Under the pieces are notes generated by a model. That model had not been told where the DNA came from. It saw only the letters and a list, made by a program, of their open reading frames with translations, and did no database searches. Source: Bacteroidota bacterium (lineage in GTDB: Bacteria > Bacteroidota > Bacteroidia > Cytophagales > Cyclobacteriaceae). Taken from it: a stretch of 64,000 bases of DNA. Location of the stretch: assembly GCA_023412765.1 (NCBI GenBank), contig JAEZBX010000349.1, positions 1 through 64,000 of the forward strand, written 5' to 3'. Position numbers and translations under genes: made by a program. Below, piece after piece: positions 34,465-43,195 of this stretch (positions are counted from its first letter, which is position 1; each line of letters begins with the position of its first letter).

Positions 34465-36780
34465 ATGATGAGAGGTGTGAAATTAGCCGGCGCGGTACTT
34501 TTCTTTTTATCTGTAGTAACAGTTTTTTCGTGTCGGGAGAAATCAGCCGAGATTGCTGAAATAGATTCTGTCGATTATAACCTTCATATTCGACCAATCC
34601 TGTCGGACCGATGCTTTATTTGTCATGGTCCTGATGGCAACGCACGTAAAGCTGACTTGCGATTGGATATTGCAGAGGGTGCGTATGCTGCTTTAAAAGA
34701 CAGTCCTTCAATGCATGCAATTGTACCTGGGGATCCAGAGAAATCTGAGGTTTATCTCCGCATATCCAGCGAAGACACTTCGCAGGTGATGCCACCGATC
34801 AAATCTAACCTGAAGCTTAACGACTCAGAAATTGCTTTGATAAAAAAATGGATTGCTCAGGGTGCGGAATACAAACGTCACTGGGCTTTCATCCCTCCTA
34901 AAAAACCTGCCGTCCCAGGGGTTGATGATGACGAATGGCCTTCAAATGAAATCGATTATTTTATCCTAAATAAGATCGAGAGGAAAGGACTATCACCAAA
35001 TGACATCTCTGACAAAGAAAGACTTTTAAAGCGTATTAGCTTTGACTTGACAGGCTTGCCACCCACCGTTGAAATGCAGGAACGTTTTCTTGCTGATGAT
35101 GACGACGACGCTTACGAAAAGATGGTAGATGAACTTCTGGCGCAGCCACAATATGGTGAAAAAATGGCTGCGTATTGGATGGACGTTGCACGATACGCCG
35201 ATTCACACGGTTACCAGGATGATGGACTTCGAACAATGTGGCCATGGCGCGATTGGGTAATTCATGCGTTCAATGAGAACTATCCCTATGACCAGTTTTT
35301 GACATGGCAACTCGCGGGCGACTTGTTACCTAACCCTACCAAAGAGCAAATACTTGCAACGGGGTTCAATCGTAACCACAAAATTACTCAGGAGGGTGGC
35401 GTTATTGACGAAGAATATCGGATCGAATACGTAACTGATCGCACCAATACTTTTGCAAAGACATTTTTGGCACTAACCTTCGAATGCGCTAAGTGCCACG
35501 ATCATAAGTACGATCCCATTCTGCAAAAGGACTATTTCAGCGCATTCGCTTTTTTCAACCAGGTTCCCGAGAAAGGATTGCTCGGTGATATTATGCTTGC
35601 ATCGCTGGCTGATCCACCAAAAATCAAAATTACATCTGCGGAAGTAGAGAACATTCTCACATTTATCAACAAAAAGGATACGGCGGCAGTAGAAGTAATG
35701 GTGATGGAGGATGCCGCGAAATACAGGCCAACTTATTTGCTTAAACGCGGTGCGTATGATGCACCTGCAGATAGGGTCACCGTTGGATTGCCAGAGGCTA
35801 TTATGCCTTTCGATTCGCTGAAGTACGGAAACAATCGTCTGGGATTGGTAAAATGGTTGCTGGACAAGAAGAATCCGTTGACGTCAAGGGTATTTGTGAA
35901 CCGGATGTGGCAGGAATTTTTTGGAAGAGGGCTTGTTAAAACTTCTGGAGATTTTGGTATGCAGGGCGAGATGCCTTCACATCCTGAATTGCTCGATTGG
36001 CTGGCAACGGATTTTGTGGACAATGGATGGAACATAAAGCGACTAATCAAGCAATTTGTGATGTCTTCAACTTATCGGCAGTCCACGGCCATGAGCGCCG
36101 ACAAACTCGCTGAAGACCCCGAAAATATCTTGCTGTCATCCGGACCCCGCACTCGAATGTCTGCGGAGATAATTCGTGACATGGCTTTGGCGAGCAGTGG
36201 TCTGCTCGTAAAAGAGATTGGAGGTCCGAGCGTTAAGCCCTATCAACCAAAAGGTATCTGGGAAATGGCGACTTCAGGCCGTGGTATTCTGGCGAGATAC
36301 GTGCAGGATCATGGGGACAAATTGTATCGTCGCGGACTTTATAGCTTCATCAAGAGAACCGTGCCGCCGCCATACATGCTTGTGTTTGACGCCAGCAATC
36401 GCGATCTGTGCGAGGTGAGCCGACTGAGCACCAACACACCGTTGCAAGCGTTGGTAATGATGAATGATCCAACAATACTAGAGGCTTCTCGTGTTTTTGC
36501 AGAGAGATTGATGAAAAAGGATTTGGTGATGGAAGAGAAGATTATCTATGCTTTTCGATCCATCGTATGTCGGCAGCCAAAATCTCAGGAGCTAAAAATC
36601 TTGTTGAAATATTTCGAAGAAGAAAAACAGAAGTTTGATGCTGCTCCTGAGAGTGCGAAAGAATTTATTCGTGCAGGAGAATATCAACATGAAAAAATAG
36701 AGGATGTTCAGACTCTGGCTGCATTGATGCAGGTAATACATACCATTTACAACATGGAGGAATCCATAACGAAAGTTTAG
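34465..36780 (+). CDS. DUF1549/DUF1553 protein with planctomycete-type cytochrome c domain
   Basis: 771 residues. An N-terminal lipoprotein-like signal ends near VFSC. A planctomycete-type cytochrome c domain has CFICHG (Cys50), and its end is marked by VMPPIKSNLKLNDSEIALIKKWI. A DUF1549 domain follows (DYFILNKIERKGLSP, YADSHGYQDD), then DUF1553 (NRMWQEFFGRGLVKTSGDFG). This PSD1 architecture is nearly always followed by a DUF1501 gene, as it is here (1-nt gap). The pair is common in Planctomycetes and Verrucomicrobia and also occurs in Cytophagales. Biochemical role unknown; polysaccharide or other polymer use with an outer-surface redox step is inference. A weak promoter-like pair (TTG at 34424, TAACTTCA 19 nt later) precedes it. 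Confidence 0.9.
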   Translation: MMRGVKLAGAVLFFLSVVTVFSCREKSAEIAEIDSVDYNLHIRPILSDRCFICHGPDGNARKADLRLDIAEGAYAALKDSPSMHAIVPGDPEKSEVYLRISSEDTSQVMPPIKSNLKLNDSEIALIKKWIAQGAEYKRHWAFIPPKKPAVPGVDDDEWPSNEIDYFILNKIERKGLSPNDISDKERLLKRISFDLTGLPPTVEMQERFLADDDDDAYEKMVDELLAQPQYGEKMAAYWMDVARYADSHGYQDDGLRTMWPWRDWVIHAFNENYPYDQFLTWQLAGDLLPNPTKEQILATGFNRNHKITQEGGVIDEEYRIEYVTDRTNTFAKTFLALTFECAKCHDHKYDPILQKDYFSAFAFFNQVPEKGLLGDIMLASLADPPKIKITSAEVENILTFINKKDTAAVEVMVMEDAAKYRPTYLLKRGAYDAPADRVTVGLPEAIMPFDSLKYGNNRLGLVKWLLDKKNPLTSRVFVNRMWQEFFGRGLVKTSGDFGMQGEMPSHPELLDWLATDFVDNGWNIKRLIKQFVMSSTYRQSTAMSADKLAEDPENILLSSGPRTRMSAEIIRDMALASSGLLVKEIGGPSVKPYQPKGIWEMATSGRGILARYVQDHGDKLYRRGLYSFIKRTVPPPYMLVFDASNRDLCEVSRLSTNTPLQALVMMNDPTILEASRVFAERLMKKDLVMEEKIIYAFRSIVCRQPKSQELKILLKYFEEEKQKFDAAPESAKEFIRAGEYQHEKIEDVQTLAALMQVIHTIYNMEESITKV

Positions 36781-36781
36781 T

Positions 36782-38233
36782 ATGGAAAACGAATTTTTGA
36801 AGAACCGATTTCACATCACGCGAAGACATTTCCTGGGTAAGCTTAGCCTTGGTCTTGGTACCATTGGGCTTGGATCATTGCTGATACCCGATCTTTTTAA
36901 ATCCAGTGCAGAAGACCTTTCTCCAATTACTGGTGTTCCGCATTTTGCTCCGAAAGCTAAGCGCATCATTTATTTATTTCAAAATGGAGCCCCTTCACAA
37001 TTAGAAAGTTTTGACTACAAGCCTCTTCTTAACAAAATGACTGGCCAGGAGCTGCCGGCGTCGATCCGCATGGGGCAGCGTCTTACTGGTATGACATCAG
37101 GTCAGGCAAGTTTCCCGCTGGTTGGATCTCATTTTAGTTTTAAACAATATGGTCAGTCAGGCGCATGGGTAAGTGAGTTATTTCCGCATACAGCAAAGAT
37201 CGTTGATGAGTTATGTTTTATAAAAACGATGCACACCGAAGCCATCAATCACGATCCTGCGCTCACTTTTATGCAGTCTGGCGCACAGCAAGGCAACCGG
37301 CCAAGTATGGGTGCATGGTTGAGCTATGGCCTTGGCAGTGAGAATAAAAATTTACCTGCTTTTTGTGTATTGCTTTCGAGAGGTCGCGGCAATGGCCAGG
37401 GCGTTTATTCAAAATTGTGGTCCAATGGATTTCTTGACAGTGTTCACCAGGGTGTACAGTTCAGTAGCAGCGAAGAGCGTGTGTTATACCTAAAGGATCC
37501 TTCAGGAAGGAACCGTGAGGCTACGCGTAAGATGCTTGATAACCTCGCCGCATTAAATGACATAAACTATAAGGAATTTGGTGACCCTGAAATTGAAGCT
37601 AAAGTACAGCAGTATGAAATGGCATATCGCATGCAGACTGCAGTGCCCGAGTTGTCAGATTTGTCTCAGGAGCCCGATCACATCATAAAGATGTATGGTG
37701 CTGATTGTTTATCTCCTGGTACATACGCTTCAAACTGTCTGCTGGCGCGCAAGCTTTCTGAATCGGGCGTTCGGTTTGTTCAGCTTTATCACCAGGGATG
37801 GGATCAACATGATAATATGGTGGGTGACATGCCTCTTCAGGCGCAGGATGTTGACCGCGCAACGGCTGCGCTGGTGATGGACCTTAAACAAAGAGGACTG
37901 CTAGACGAAACATTAGTGATCTGGGGCGGTGAATTCGGGCGAACGAATTATTGCCAGGGTAACCTGAGAAAAAATAATTACGGTCGTGACCACCACCCAC
38001 GGAATTATACAATATGGATGGCCGGTGGCGGTGTCAAGCCAGGGATGGTTTATGGCGAAACGGATGAATTCGGATACAACATCGCGCGTGATCCTGTGCA
38101 CGTCAATGATTTTCATGCAACTGTACTTCACCTTATGGGGCTTAACCACGAACAACTGACGTACAAACACCTCGGACGTCGGTACCGCCTTACCGATGTC
38201 GCGGGTAAGGTTGTTCACGATATTCTGGCCTAG
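36782..38233 (+). CDS. DUF1501 family protein (sulfatase-fold, Tat-like signal)
   Basis: 483 residues. The N-terminus carries ITRRHFLGKLSLGLG, a twin-arginine-type export signal. The body is DUF1501, related to the alkaline phosphatase/sulfatase fold: FQNGAPSQLESFDYKP, MHTEAINHDPALTFMQSG, WDQHDN, WGGEFGRT and DHHPRNYTIW. It begins 1 nt after the PSD1 stop, so translation is coupled. The pair is conserved as a unit but no substrate is known. Its right neighbour is 14 nt away. Confidence 0.9.
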   Translation: MENEFLKNRFHITRRHFLGKLSLGLGTIGLGSLLIPDLFKSSAEDLSPITGVPHFAPKAKRIIYLFQNGAPSQLESFDYKPLLNKMTGQELPASIRMGQRLTGMTSGQASFPLVGSHFSFKQYGQSGAWVSELFPHTAKIVDELCFIKTMHTEAINHDPALTFMQSGAQQGNRPSMGAWLSYGLGSENKNLPAFCVLLSRGRGNGQGVYSKLWSNGFLDSVHQGVQFSSSEERVLYLKDPSGRNREATRKMLDNLAALNDINYKEFGDPEIEAKVQQYEMAYRMQTAVPELSDLSQEPDHIIKMYGADCLSPGTYASNCLLARKLSESGVRFVQLYHQGWDQHDNMVGDMPLQAQDVDRATAALVMDLKQRGLLDETLVIWGGEFGRTNYCQGNLRKNNYGRDHHPRNYTIWMAGGGVKPGMVYGETDEFGYNIARDPVHVNDFHATVLHLMGLNHEQLTYKHLGRRYRLTDVAGKVVHDILA

Positions 38234-38247
38234 TTCTTTTTCATTTT

Positions 38248-40383
38248 ATGAGAAAAATTGCGCTGAACATAATTTTTTGTATTCAGATCCTGCTGCTCTT
38301 TTTACTTTTTACAGGAGATAGGATTGAATTGCCCTCATGGTTACAGGTAGCCGGACGGTTGCATCCGCTGGTGCTTCACCTGCCCATTGGATTTCTCATT
38401 TTTTTGGCAATGATGTTTTTTTTCCGAAATCAGATAGAGAAGAAGTCATTCCATCAAATGGTGGGAATTGGATTATTATCGACGTCTTTTTTTGCATCTG
38501 TCGCTGCTCTGTTTGGATTTCTGCTCAGCATTCAGGACGATTATGGAACCAGTGCGTTGACTCAGCATAAAGTCACAGGTGTTCTCCTCAGTTGGTTTTG
38601 TTACCTACTCGTGTTGTTGTACGGCAGCAATGGAATCAGAAAGATCACATATGGTTTAGGTGGGGTAACGTTGGCCTTGCTAGTCGTAGCAGGACATACA
38701 GGTTCCGTTCTTACCCATGGACAGAATTTTGTATTTGCTCCAATCTCGGCGCAGGAAGAGTTGACTGCAGATAATGCCTCGGTCTATGAATTCGCCGTTC
38801 GTCCTATACTTGATAGAAAATGTTTTTCATGTCATAACGAATCAAAAGCGAAAGGTGGTTTGGTGATGACATCCATCGATAAGTTTAAAGAAGGAGGGAA
38901 AAATGGAAAAGCTTTCGTGGAAGGCAACCCTGGTGAAAGCAGGATGGTTAAAGCTTTTTACTTGCCGCTTAGTCACGATGAACATATGCCCCCTGATGGC
39001 AAGCCGCAGTTAACTCCAGTTGAAATCTCTACTATAGAGGCGTGGATCGGTTCCGGTGCAGATTTCGAAAAGAAACTTCACCAGTTTGCAGATGGCGATT
39101 CCTTGAAATTTATTGTAGCATCGTTTGCTGCGACTAAAGCGGAAACACCTGCTGCACAAAAGCAATATACTTTCGCAGGAGTATCGTCGGATGTAGTTGC
39201 CGAGCTCAATACCCCTTTCCGGTCGGTATTTCCATTGTATAGTGAGAGTCCGGCTTTACAGGCAGATTTCTTTCTTAAAGAAAGCTTCAAGCCAGAATTT
39301 TTAAGCGAACTAAAGAAAGTCTCAGATCAGATGGTAGTGTTGAATTTGTCGAAGATGCCTGTAACAAATAATGATCTCGAAGTAATCTCAACATTTCGCA
39401 ATCTTGAAAATCTGAATTTGAATTTCACTTCCATCGATGGAAAAGGACTAACAGCCCTGTCGAGGTTAGAGAATCTGCAAACATTGTCTCTCGCAGGCAC
39501 GGCGATTCAGGCAAACGACCTGGAAGCAGTTCTCTCATTGCCTGACCTCACCCGGTTGTTCGTATGGAATACTCAGATAACCGAAGGTGATAGAGTAGCC
39601 CTTTCAAAACGATTTCCTAATGTTGAGATCATTGGAAACTTATTTGTTGATAACGAAATCCTAAGGCTGGACAAACCGCGCATAGAAAATGATGGCGTGC
39701 TCAAGAAAGGTGAATTAGTTTCTTTGAGACACAGTATGCCAGGCGTTGCGATCCGAATTTCCAAAGATGGTAGCGAACCAGATTCAATCAAATCAGAACT
39801 GTACGAAAATGCTTTTCCCTTGGATGAGTCGATGATTCTCAAAGCGAAAGCTTGTAAGGATGGTTGGTATTGCAGCGACGTTTTGACACAAAGTTGTTTC
39901 GTTCAGGGTATAAGTCCAGTAGGAGTGGAGTTGATATCCGCGCCCGACAAGCAATACCCAGGAATTGGTGCCTCAGGTTTGTATGATCTCCAGAAAGGGT
40001 TCGCCGATATATTGAAAGAGCCGTCGTGGTTAGGATATCGCGAAATTCCTTTTTCAGCTGTATTTGACTTCGGGAAAGCGACAACTATTAAGTCGATTGT
40101 AATCAGTCATGCCAGGAACATTGGCGGTTTCGTATTTCCACCCCAGCAAGTGGAAGTGTGGGCTGGTAACTCTAGTGATAACCTGAAACTCCTTACGGAA
40201 ATCGAGCCTGTACAACCCAGTGGCTATTTGCCACTCGGCGTAGTGCCATTGTCAGTTTCAATTTCTGCATCGACTTTTCGATATTATAAGCTTGTTGCAA
40301 AGCCGGTGTCAAAATTACCTTCATGGCACAACTCAAAAGGGGAGAAGGGATGGTTTTTTGTTGATGAGGTATTCTTCTATTGA
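38248..40383 (+). CDS. Membrane-anchored cytochrome c with leucine-rich and C-terminal binding domains
   Basis: 711 residues, an unusual mosaic. Residues 1-165: five or so helices with LHPLVLHLPIGFL, like DUF2231. Residues about 175-275: planctomycete-type cytochrome c with CFSCH (Cys192) and MPPDGKPQLTPVEISTIEAW. Residues about 350-455: leucine-rich repeats (LENLNLNFTSIDGKGLTAL). Residues about 470-550: a segment like the chitobiase C-terminal or FN3-like domain (RISKDGSEPD). Residues about 555-711: a discoidin-like fold ending KGWFFVDEVFFY. Third gene of the PSD1-DUF1501 operon. The soluble part probably faces the periplasm. The sugar-binding flavour of the last two domains hints at a polysaccharide link. 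Confidence 0.8.
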   Translation: MRKIALNIIFCIQILLLFLLFTGDRIELPSWLQVAGRLHPLVLHLPIGFLIFLAMMFFFRNQIEKKSFHQMVGIGLLSTSFFASVAALFGFLLSIQDDYGTSALTQHKVTGVLLSWFCYLLVLLYGSNGIRKITYGLGGVTLALLVVAGHTGSVLTHGQNFVFAPISAQEELTADNASVYEFAVRPILDRKCFSCHNESKAKGGLVMTSIDKFKEGGKNGKAFVEGNPGESRMVKAFYLPLSHDEHMPPDGKPQLTPVEISTIEAWIGSGADFEKKLHQFADGDSLKFIVASFAATKAETPAAQKQYTFAGVSSDVVAELNTPFRSVFPLYSESPALQADFFLKESFKPEFLSELKKVSDQMVVLNLSKMPVTNNDLEVISTFRNLENLNLNFTSIDGKGLTALSRLENLQTLSLAGTAIQANDLEAVLSLPDLTRLFVWNTQITEGDRVALSKRFPNVEIIGNLFVDNEILRLDKPRIENDGVLKKGELVSLRHSMPGVAIRISKDGSEPDSIKSELYENAFPLDESMILKAKACKDGWYCSDVLTQSCFVQGISPVGVELISAPDKQYPGIGASGLYDLQKGFADILKEPSWLGYREIPFSAVFDFGKATTIKSIVISHARNIGGFVFPPQQVEVWAGNSSDNLKLLTEIEPVQPSGYLPLGVVPLSVSISASTFRYYKLVAKPVSKLPSWHNSKGEKGWFFVDEVFFY

Positions 40384-40386
40384 TAT

Positions 40387-41703
40387 TTATCCTAGAACTG
40401 CCTTATATGCTTTAAGTGCTCGCTCTCTGGCAAACTTGTGATCTACAATCGGGGTCGGATACTCATTTGTGTTTAGCTCTGGTATCCATTTCTTTACATA
40501 TTGATTTTGAGGGTCAAATTTTTCCGCCTGTAGCTGTGGGTTAAACACACGAAAATATGGCACTGCATCAGACCCCGAGCCTGCCGCCCACTGCCATCCT
40601 CCATTGTTTGAGGCCAGTTCATAATCAAGCAACTTTTTTGCAAAATAGGCTTCACCCCATCTCCAGTCGATGAGCAGATGTTTGGTAAGAAAACTTGCAG
40701 TGATCATGCGAACCCGGTTGTGCATGAATCCTGTTTGATTTAGTTCACGCATTCCCGCATCAACGATCGGATAGCCAGTTTTTCCTTCGCACCATGCATT
40801 AAATTCCTCAACATTATTTCTCCAACTGATTCGATCATATTCCATTTTAAACGAGCTTGTAACAACTTGCGGAAAATGCCAAAGAATCATTTGATAGAAT
40901 TCCCGCCATATCAATTCGTTCAACCAAACTTTGTTTTTTTTCAACGCAACTTGAATGAGCTTACGGATACTCACTGTACCAAAACGGATGTGTATGCTTA
41001 GCCTCGACGTTCCTTTGATTGCAGGAAAGTCTCTTTGTTGATCATATTTTTCAATTGTCGAAGCTTTGATAACCCGCTCCGGAAAATGAACCGTTGTCTG
41101 GCTGAAACCAATGTCATTCAATGATGGAAGGGGTAATGGTGCAGTCTTCATCAAATTATTCTGGAGTGCTTCAACCGAATAGCTTTTCGCGTGGACGGGT
41201 TTGAAAATTTCTTGCCACTTTCTGCTGTACGGAGTGAAAATGGTGTAAGGTGTGCCGTCAGATTTGAGAACCTCCGTGGGTTCAAAAATAACGTGATCCT
41301 TATACGTATTGAACTTTACTCCCCTTGACTGAAGATCTGTTCTAACTTCATTGTCGCGCGCTAGTGCATATGGTTCATAATCCCGGTTTACATAGACCGC
41401 CGATGGTTTCAAATTCTTGAAAATGTCAATTGGATTTCCATGCAGTACCAGGAGAGAACTACCCAATTGTTCAAGCTGAGATTTTAGTTCACTAACAGCC
41501 TGATGTATAAATTCTACGCGTGCATCTTTCTTTTCTTCAAGTGAATCCAGAATTTCAGTATCAAAGATGAACAACGGAATCACATCCTTATTTTCCTGTA
41601 ATGCGAAAAACAATGCAGCATTGTCGTGCAGCCTGATATCCCTCCTCAGCCAACAAATGGTTGTGTTACTATCAACAATAATTGGTATCTGATTAAAATC
41701 CAC
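40387..41703 (-). CDS. phr: Deoxyribodipyrimidine photolyase
   Basis: 438 residues from GTG at 41701-41703. The N-terminal alpha/beta antenna domain begins TTICWLRRDIRLHDNAAL. The C-terminal FAD domain carries WREFYQMILWHFP, GYPIVDAGMRELNQTG, HNRVRMITASFL and WQWAAGSGSDAVPYFRVFNP. This is the class I cyclobutane pyrimidine dimer photolyase pattern, which repairs UV lesions with blue light. It starts 11 nt after the stop of the IPP isomerase gene, so they are co-transcribed. This links a photo-repair gene with isoprenoid supply under a light-type regulator cluster. A cryptochrome function cannot be excluded from sequence alone. Confidence 0.92.
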   Translation of the reverse strand: MDFNQIPIIVDSNTTICWLRRDIRLHDNAALFFALQENKDVIPLFIFDTEILDSLEEKKDARVEFIHQAVSELKSQLEQLGSSLLVLHGNPIDIFKNLKPSAVYVNRDYEPYALARDNEVRTDLQSRGVKFNTYKDHVIFEPTEVLKSDGTPYTIFTPYSRKWQEIFKPVHAKSYSVEALQNNLMKTAPLPLPSLNDIGFSQTTVHFPERVIKASTIEKYDQQRDFPAIKGTSRLSIHIRFGTVSIRKLIQVALKKNKVWLNELIWREFYQMILWHFPQVVTSSFKMEYDRISWRNNVEEFNAWCEGKTGYPIVDAGMRELNQTGFMHNRVRMITASFLTKHLLIDWRWGEAYFAKKLLDYELASNNGGWQWAAGSGSDAVPYFRVFNPQLQAEKFDPQNQYVKKWIPELNTNEYPTPIVDHKFARERALKAYKAVLG

Positions 41704-41714
41704 GAACAGGCCGG

Positions 41715-42230
41715 TCAGGCAATAATTTGCTTAAGGTGAGACTGTTCAATGATAAGCCTAAACCATACGGTATAATGGTTGGGATGACGCACAATGTCTG
41801 CCCGAAGTTCATCGACGTTAACAAATTTCCAATCCTCTACTTCGTCGGTATTTATAACAGGAGTTCCATCGAACACGGCAGTGAATACATAATCAAGTTC
41901 GTGTTCGATCATATTTTTGTCCAGGTCAGATTTGTAGATAAACTTATATGCGAATTGAGGTTGAAGATCTATTCCCATCTCGAACTTAAGTCTGGTGCTA
42001 GCTGCATCCACTGTTGCTTCGCCGGGTTTTGGGTGGCTACAACATGAATTCGTCCAAAGTCCGCCGCTATGGTATTTACCCGCAGCTCTTTTTTGTAGCA
42101 GCAGTTCTCCCTTTGAATTAAAAATTAACACTGAGAATGCGCGATGAAGAACACCTTTAAGATGTGCTTCAAGCTTATCCATCGTGCCGACAACGTTGTC
42201 TTGTTCATCCACCAAAATTACTTGCTCCAT
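41715..42230 (-). CDS. idi: Isopentenyl-diphosphate delta-isomerase, type 1
   Basis: 171 residues, Nudix-like fold. Catalytic signature TNSCCSHPKPGE (Cys and metal-binding His) and the second acidic site EHELDYVF. It interconverts IPP and DMAPP for isoprenoid and carotenoid synthesis. It is the first gene of a unit with the photolyase (11 nt apart). The terminator at 42348-42383 upstream separates it from the sigma factor transcript, so it needs its own promoter within 42231-42347. I could not find a clear one there. Confidence 0.93.
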   Translation of the reverse strand: MEQVILVDEQDNVVGTMDKLEAHLKGVLHRAFSVLIFNSKGELLLQKRAAGKYHSGGLWTNSCCSHPKPGEATVDAASTRLKFEMGIDLQPQFAYKFIYKSDLDKNMIEHELDYVFTAVFDGTPVINTDEVEDWKFVNVDELRADIVRHPNHYTVWFRLIIEQSHLKQIIA

Positions 42231-42347
42231 TCAACTTAGATTTAATTGAATCAATCGCGCACACTGATCCTCTTTTTATATACGATAAAGGTAATTCAAA
42301 TAGATGCAGTTTCAGTGAGTTCTGGAGAACAACGGGCTTGAATAATG

Positions 42348-42383
42348 CACTTATAAAAAGACCTGGCTGAAAAACCAGGTCTT
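42348..42383 (-). terminator. Terminator downstream of the sigma factor and crtI-like fragment
   Basis: Read on the minus strand, AAGACCTGG, 8-nt loop, CCAGGTCTT, then TTTAT. The stem is 42358-42366 with 42375-42383. It ends the transcript coming from the sigma factor gene before idi begins. Confidence 0.85.
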
Positions 42384-42505
42384 GAGCTTCAATTTGTTAA
42401 TGCGTTGAATATCGAGAACAATTACTTCAAAACCTTCCTTCGCCAGAAAACACGGTGCTGATAATCCCGACAATCCAGAACCCATAGCTGCAACATGCGC
42501 AATCC
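42384..42505 (-). pseudogene. crtI: Remnant of a phytoene desaturase (crtI-like) N-terminus
   Basis: On the minus strand the frame reads IAHVAAMGSGLSGLSAPC then FLAKEGFEVIVLDIQ. That is the GxGxxG dinucleotide-binding strand-turn-helix at the start of CrtI-type desaturases (usual form VIGSGFSGLSAA..LAKEGF.V.V). After about 35 residues the similarity stops and the frame runs into the terminator and a stop at 42351. There is no room for a full gene (a desaturase needs about 490 codons) between the sigma factor and idi. Its place directly downstream of the sigma factor is where crtI and crtB commonly lie in related pigment clusters. Another FAD oxidoreductase origin is possible. Confidence 0.6.
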
Positions 42506-42524
42506 AGTTAGGTTACAGGTATAC

Positions 42525-43025
42525 TCAATATCCCTGCAAACGCTTTTGTATTTCTTTTCTCGCGTGGAAAATTCTATTCTTCACAGTTCCGATGGGAATG
42601 CGAAGATGTTCTGCGATCTCGTGATACTTATAGCCCGTTGTGTGCATCTTGAAAGGCGTAAGCAACTCTTCCTTTATGTTGTTTACATTCTTCCAGATCT
42701 CTTTGAATTCGAGGCTTTCCTGTGGACGATTAAAGGTGTGTTCTTCTTCCACGTTCAGGAAGTACAAATCCTTGGTGGTATCATTCGATGTTTTCGCCCG
42801 TTGGTTCTTCCTGTAATTGTTAATGAAGGTGTTTCTCATTATGGTGAAGAGCCACCCCTTTAAGTTGGTATCCTGGCGAAACTTGTCACGATATGTGAGG
42901 GCCTTTAGAATAGTATCTTGAACAAGATCCAGCGATTCATCCTTGTCGTGAGTAAAGCGTCTTGTAAAAGTTTGTAAGGTGCCTCTTAAGCCAGCAATCT
43001 GATGAGTAAATTCTATGGCAGTCAT
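42525..43025 (-). CDS. ECF-type RNA polymerase sigma factor
   Basis: 166 residues. Region 2: DLVQDTILKALTYRDKFRQDTNLKGWLFTIMRN. Region 4: TPFKMHTTGYKYHEIAEHLRIPIGTVKNRIFHARKEI. Two-domain sigma-70 factor without extensions. The gene lies between a CarH-like MerR regulator (upstream, same strand) and the crtI-like remnant. It has its own Bacteroidota-type promoter at 43073-43102 bracketed by TTAAACA boxes. The set-up suggests a light- or cobalamin-responsive regulator controlling a sigma factor that in turn drives pigment and repair genes. No anti-sigma factor is visible. Confidence 0.92.
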   Translation of the reverse strand: MTAIEFTHQIAGLRGTLQTFTRRFTHDKDESLDLVQDTILKALTYRDKFRQDTNLKGWLFTIMRNTFINNYRKNQRAKTSNDTTKDLYFLNVEEEHTFNRPQESLEFKEIWKNVNNIKEELLTPFKMHTTGYKYHEIAEHLRIPIGTVKNRIFHARKEIQKRLQGY

Positions 43026-43045
43026 TGGTCTATTGGTTTAAAAGT

Positions 43046-43140
43046 GTTTAAACATATTCGCATATCGTTAAACAAATATAGTGCTTAACCAAAGCGTGCC
43101 AAGAGTTCTGTTTTATTTTTCTCTTAAAACATTAAACAAA
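43046..43140. promoter_or_regulatory. Three TTAAACA boxes around the sigma factor promoter
   Basis: On the minus strand TGTTTAA occurs near 43047-43053, 43067-43073 and 43132-43138. The first two are 20 nt apart (two helical turns) and lie immediately downstream of the -7 element; the third is upstream of the -33. The first is part of the palindrome GTTTAAAC. Such spacing suits a MerR-family operator, here the product of the adjacent gene. Confidence 0.5.
43073..43102 (-). promoter_or_regulatory. Promoter of the sigma factor gene
   Basis: On the minus strand TTG (43102-43100), 19-nt spacer, TATATTTG (43080-43073): an exact match to TTG-N19-TAnnTTTG. It lies 48 nt upstream of the sigma factor start codon. 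Confidence 0.75.
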
Positions 43141-43195
43141 ATTGGATTGGATATTTTTTTAACTAATTCAGGGTCAATAGGATAGGGAAGGGAGC

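Noticed and set aside
42495..42863. 122-codon plus-strand frame across the sigma factor gene
   Set aside because: The minus-strand sigma-70 domains are unmistakable. The plus-strand frame shows no family features.
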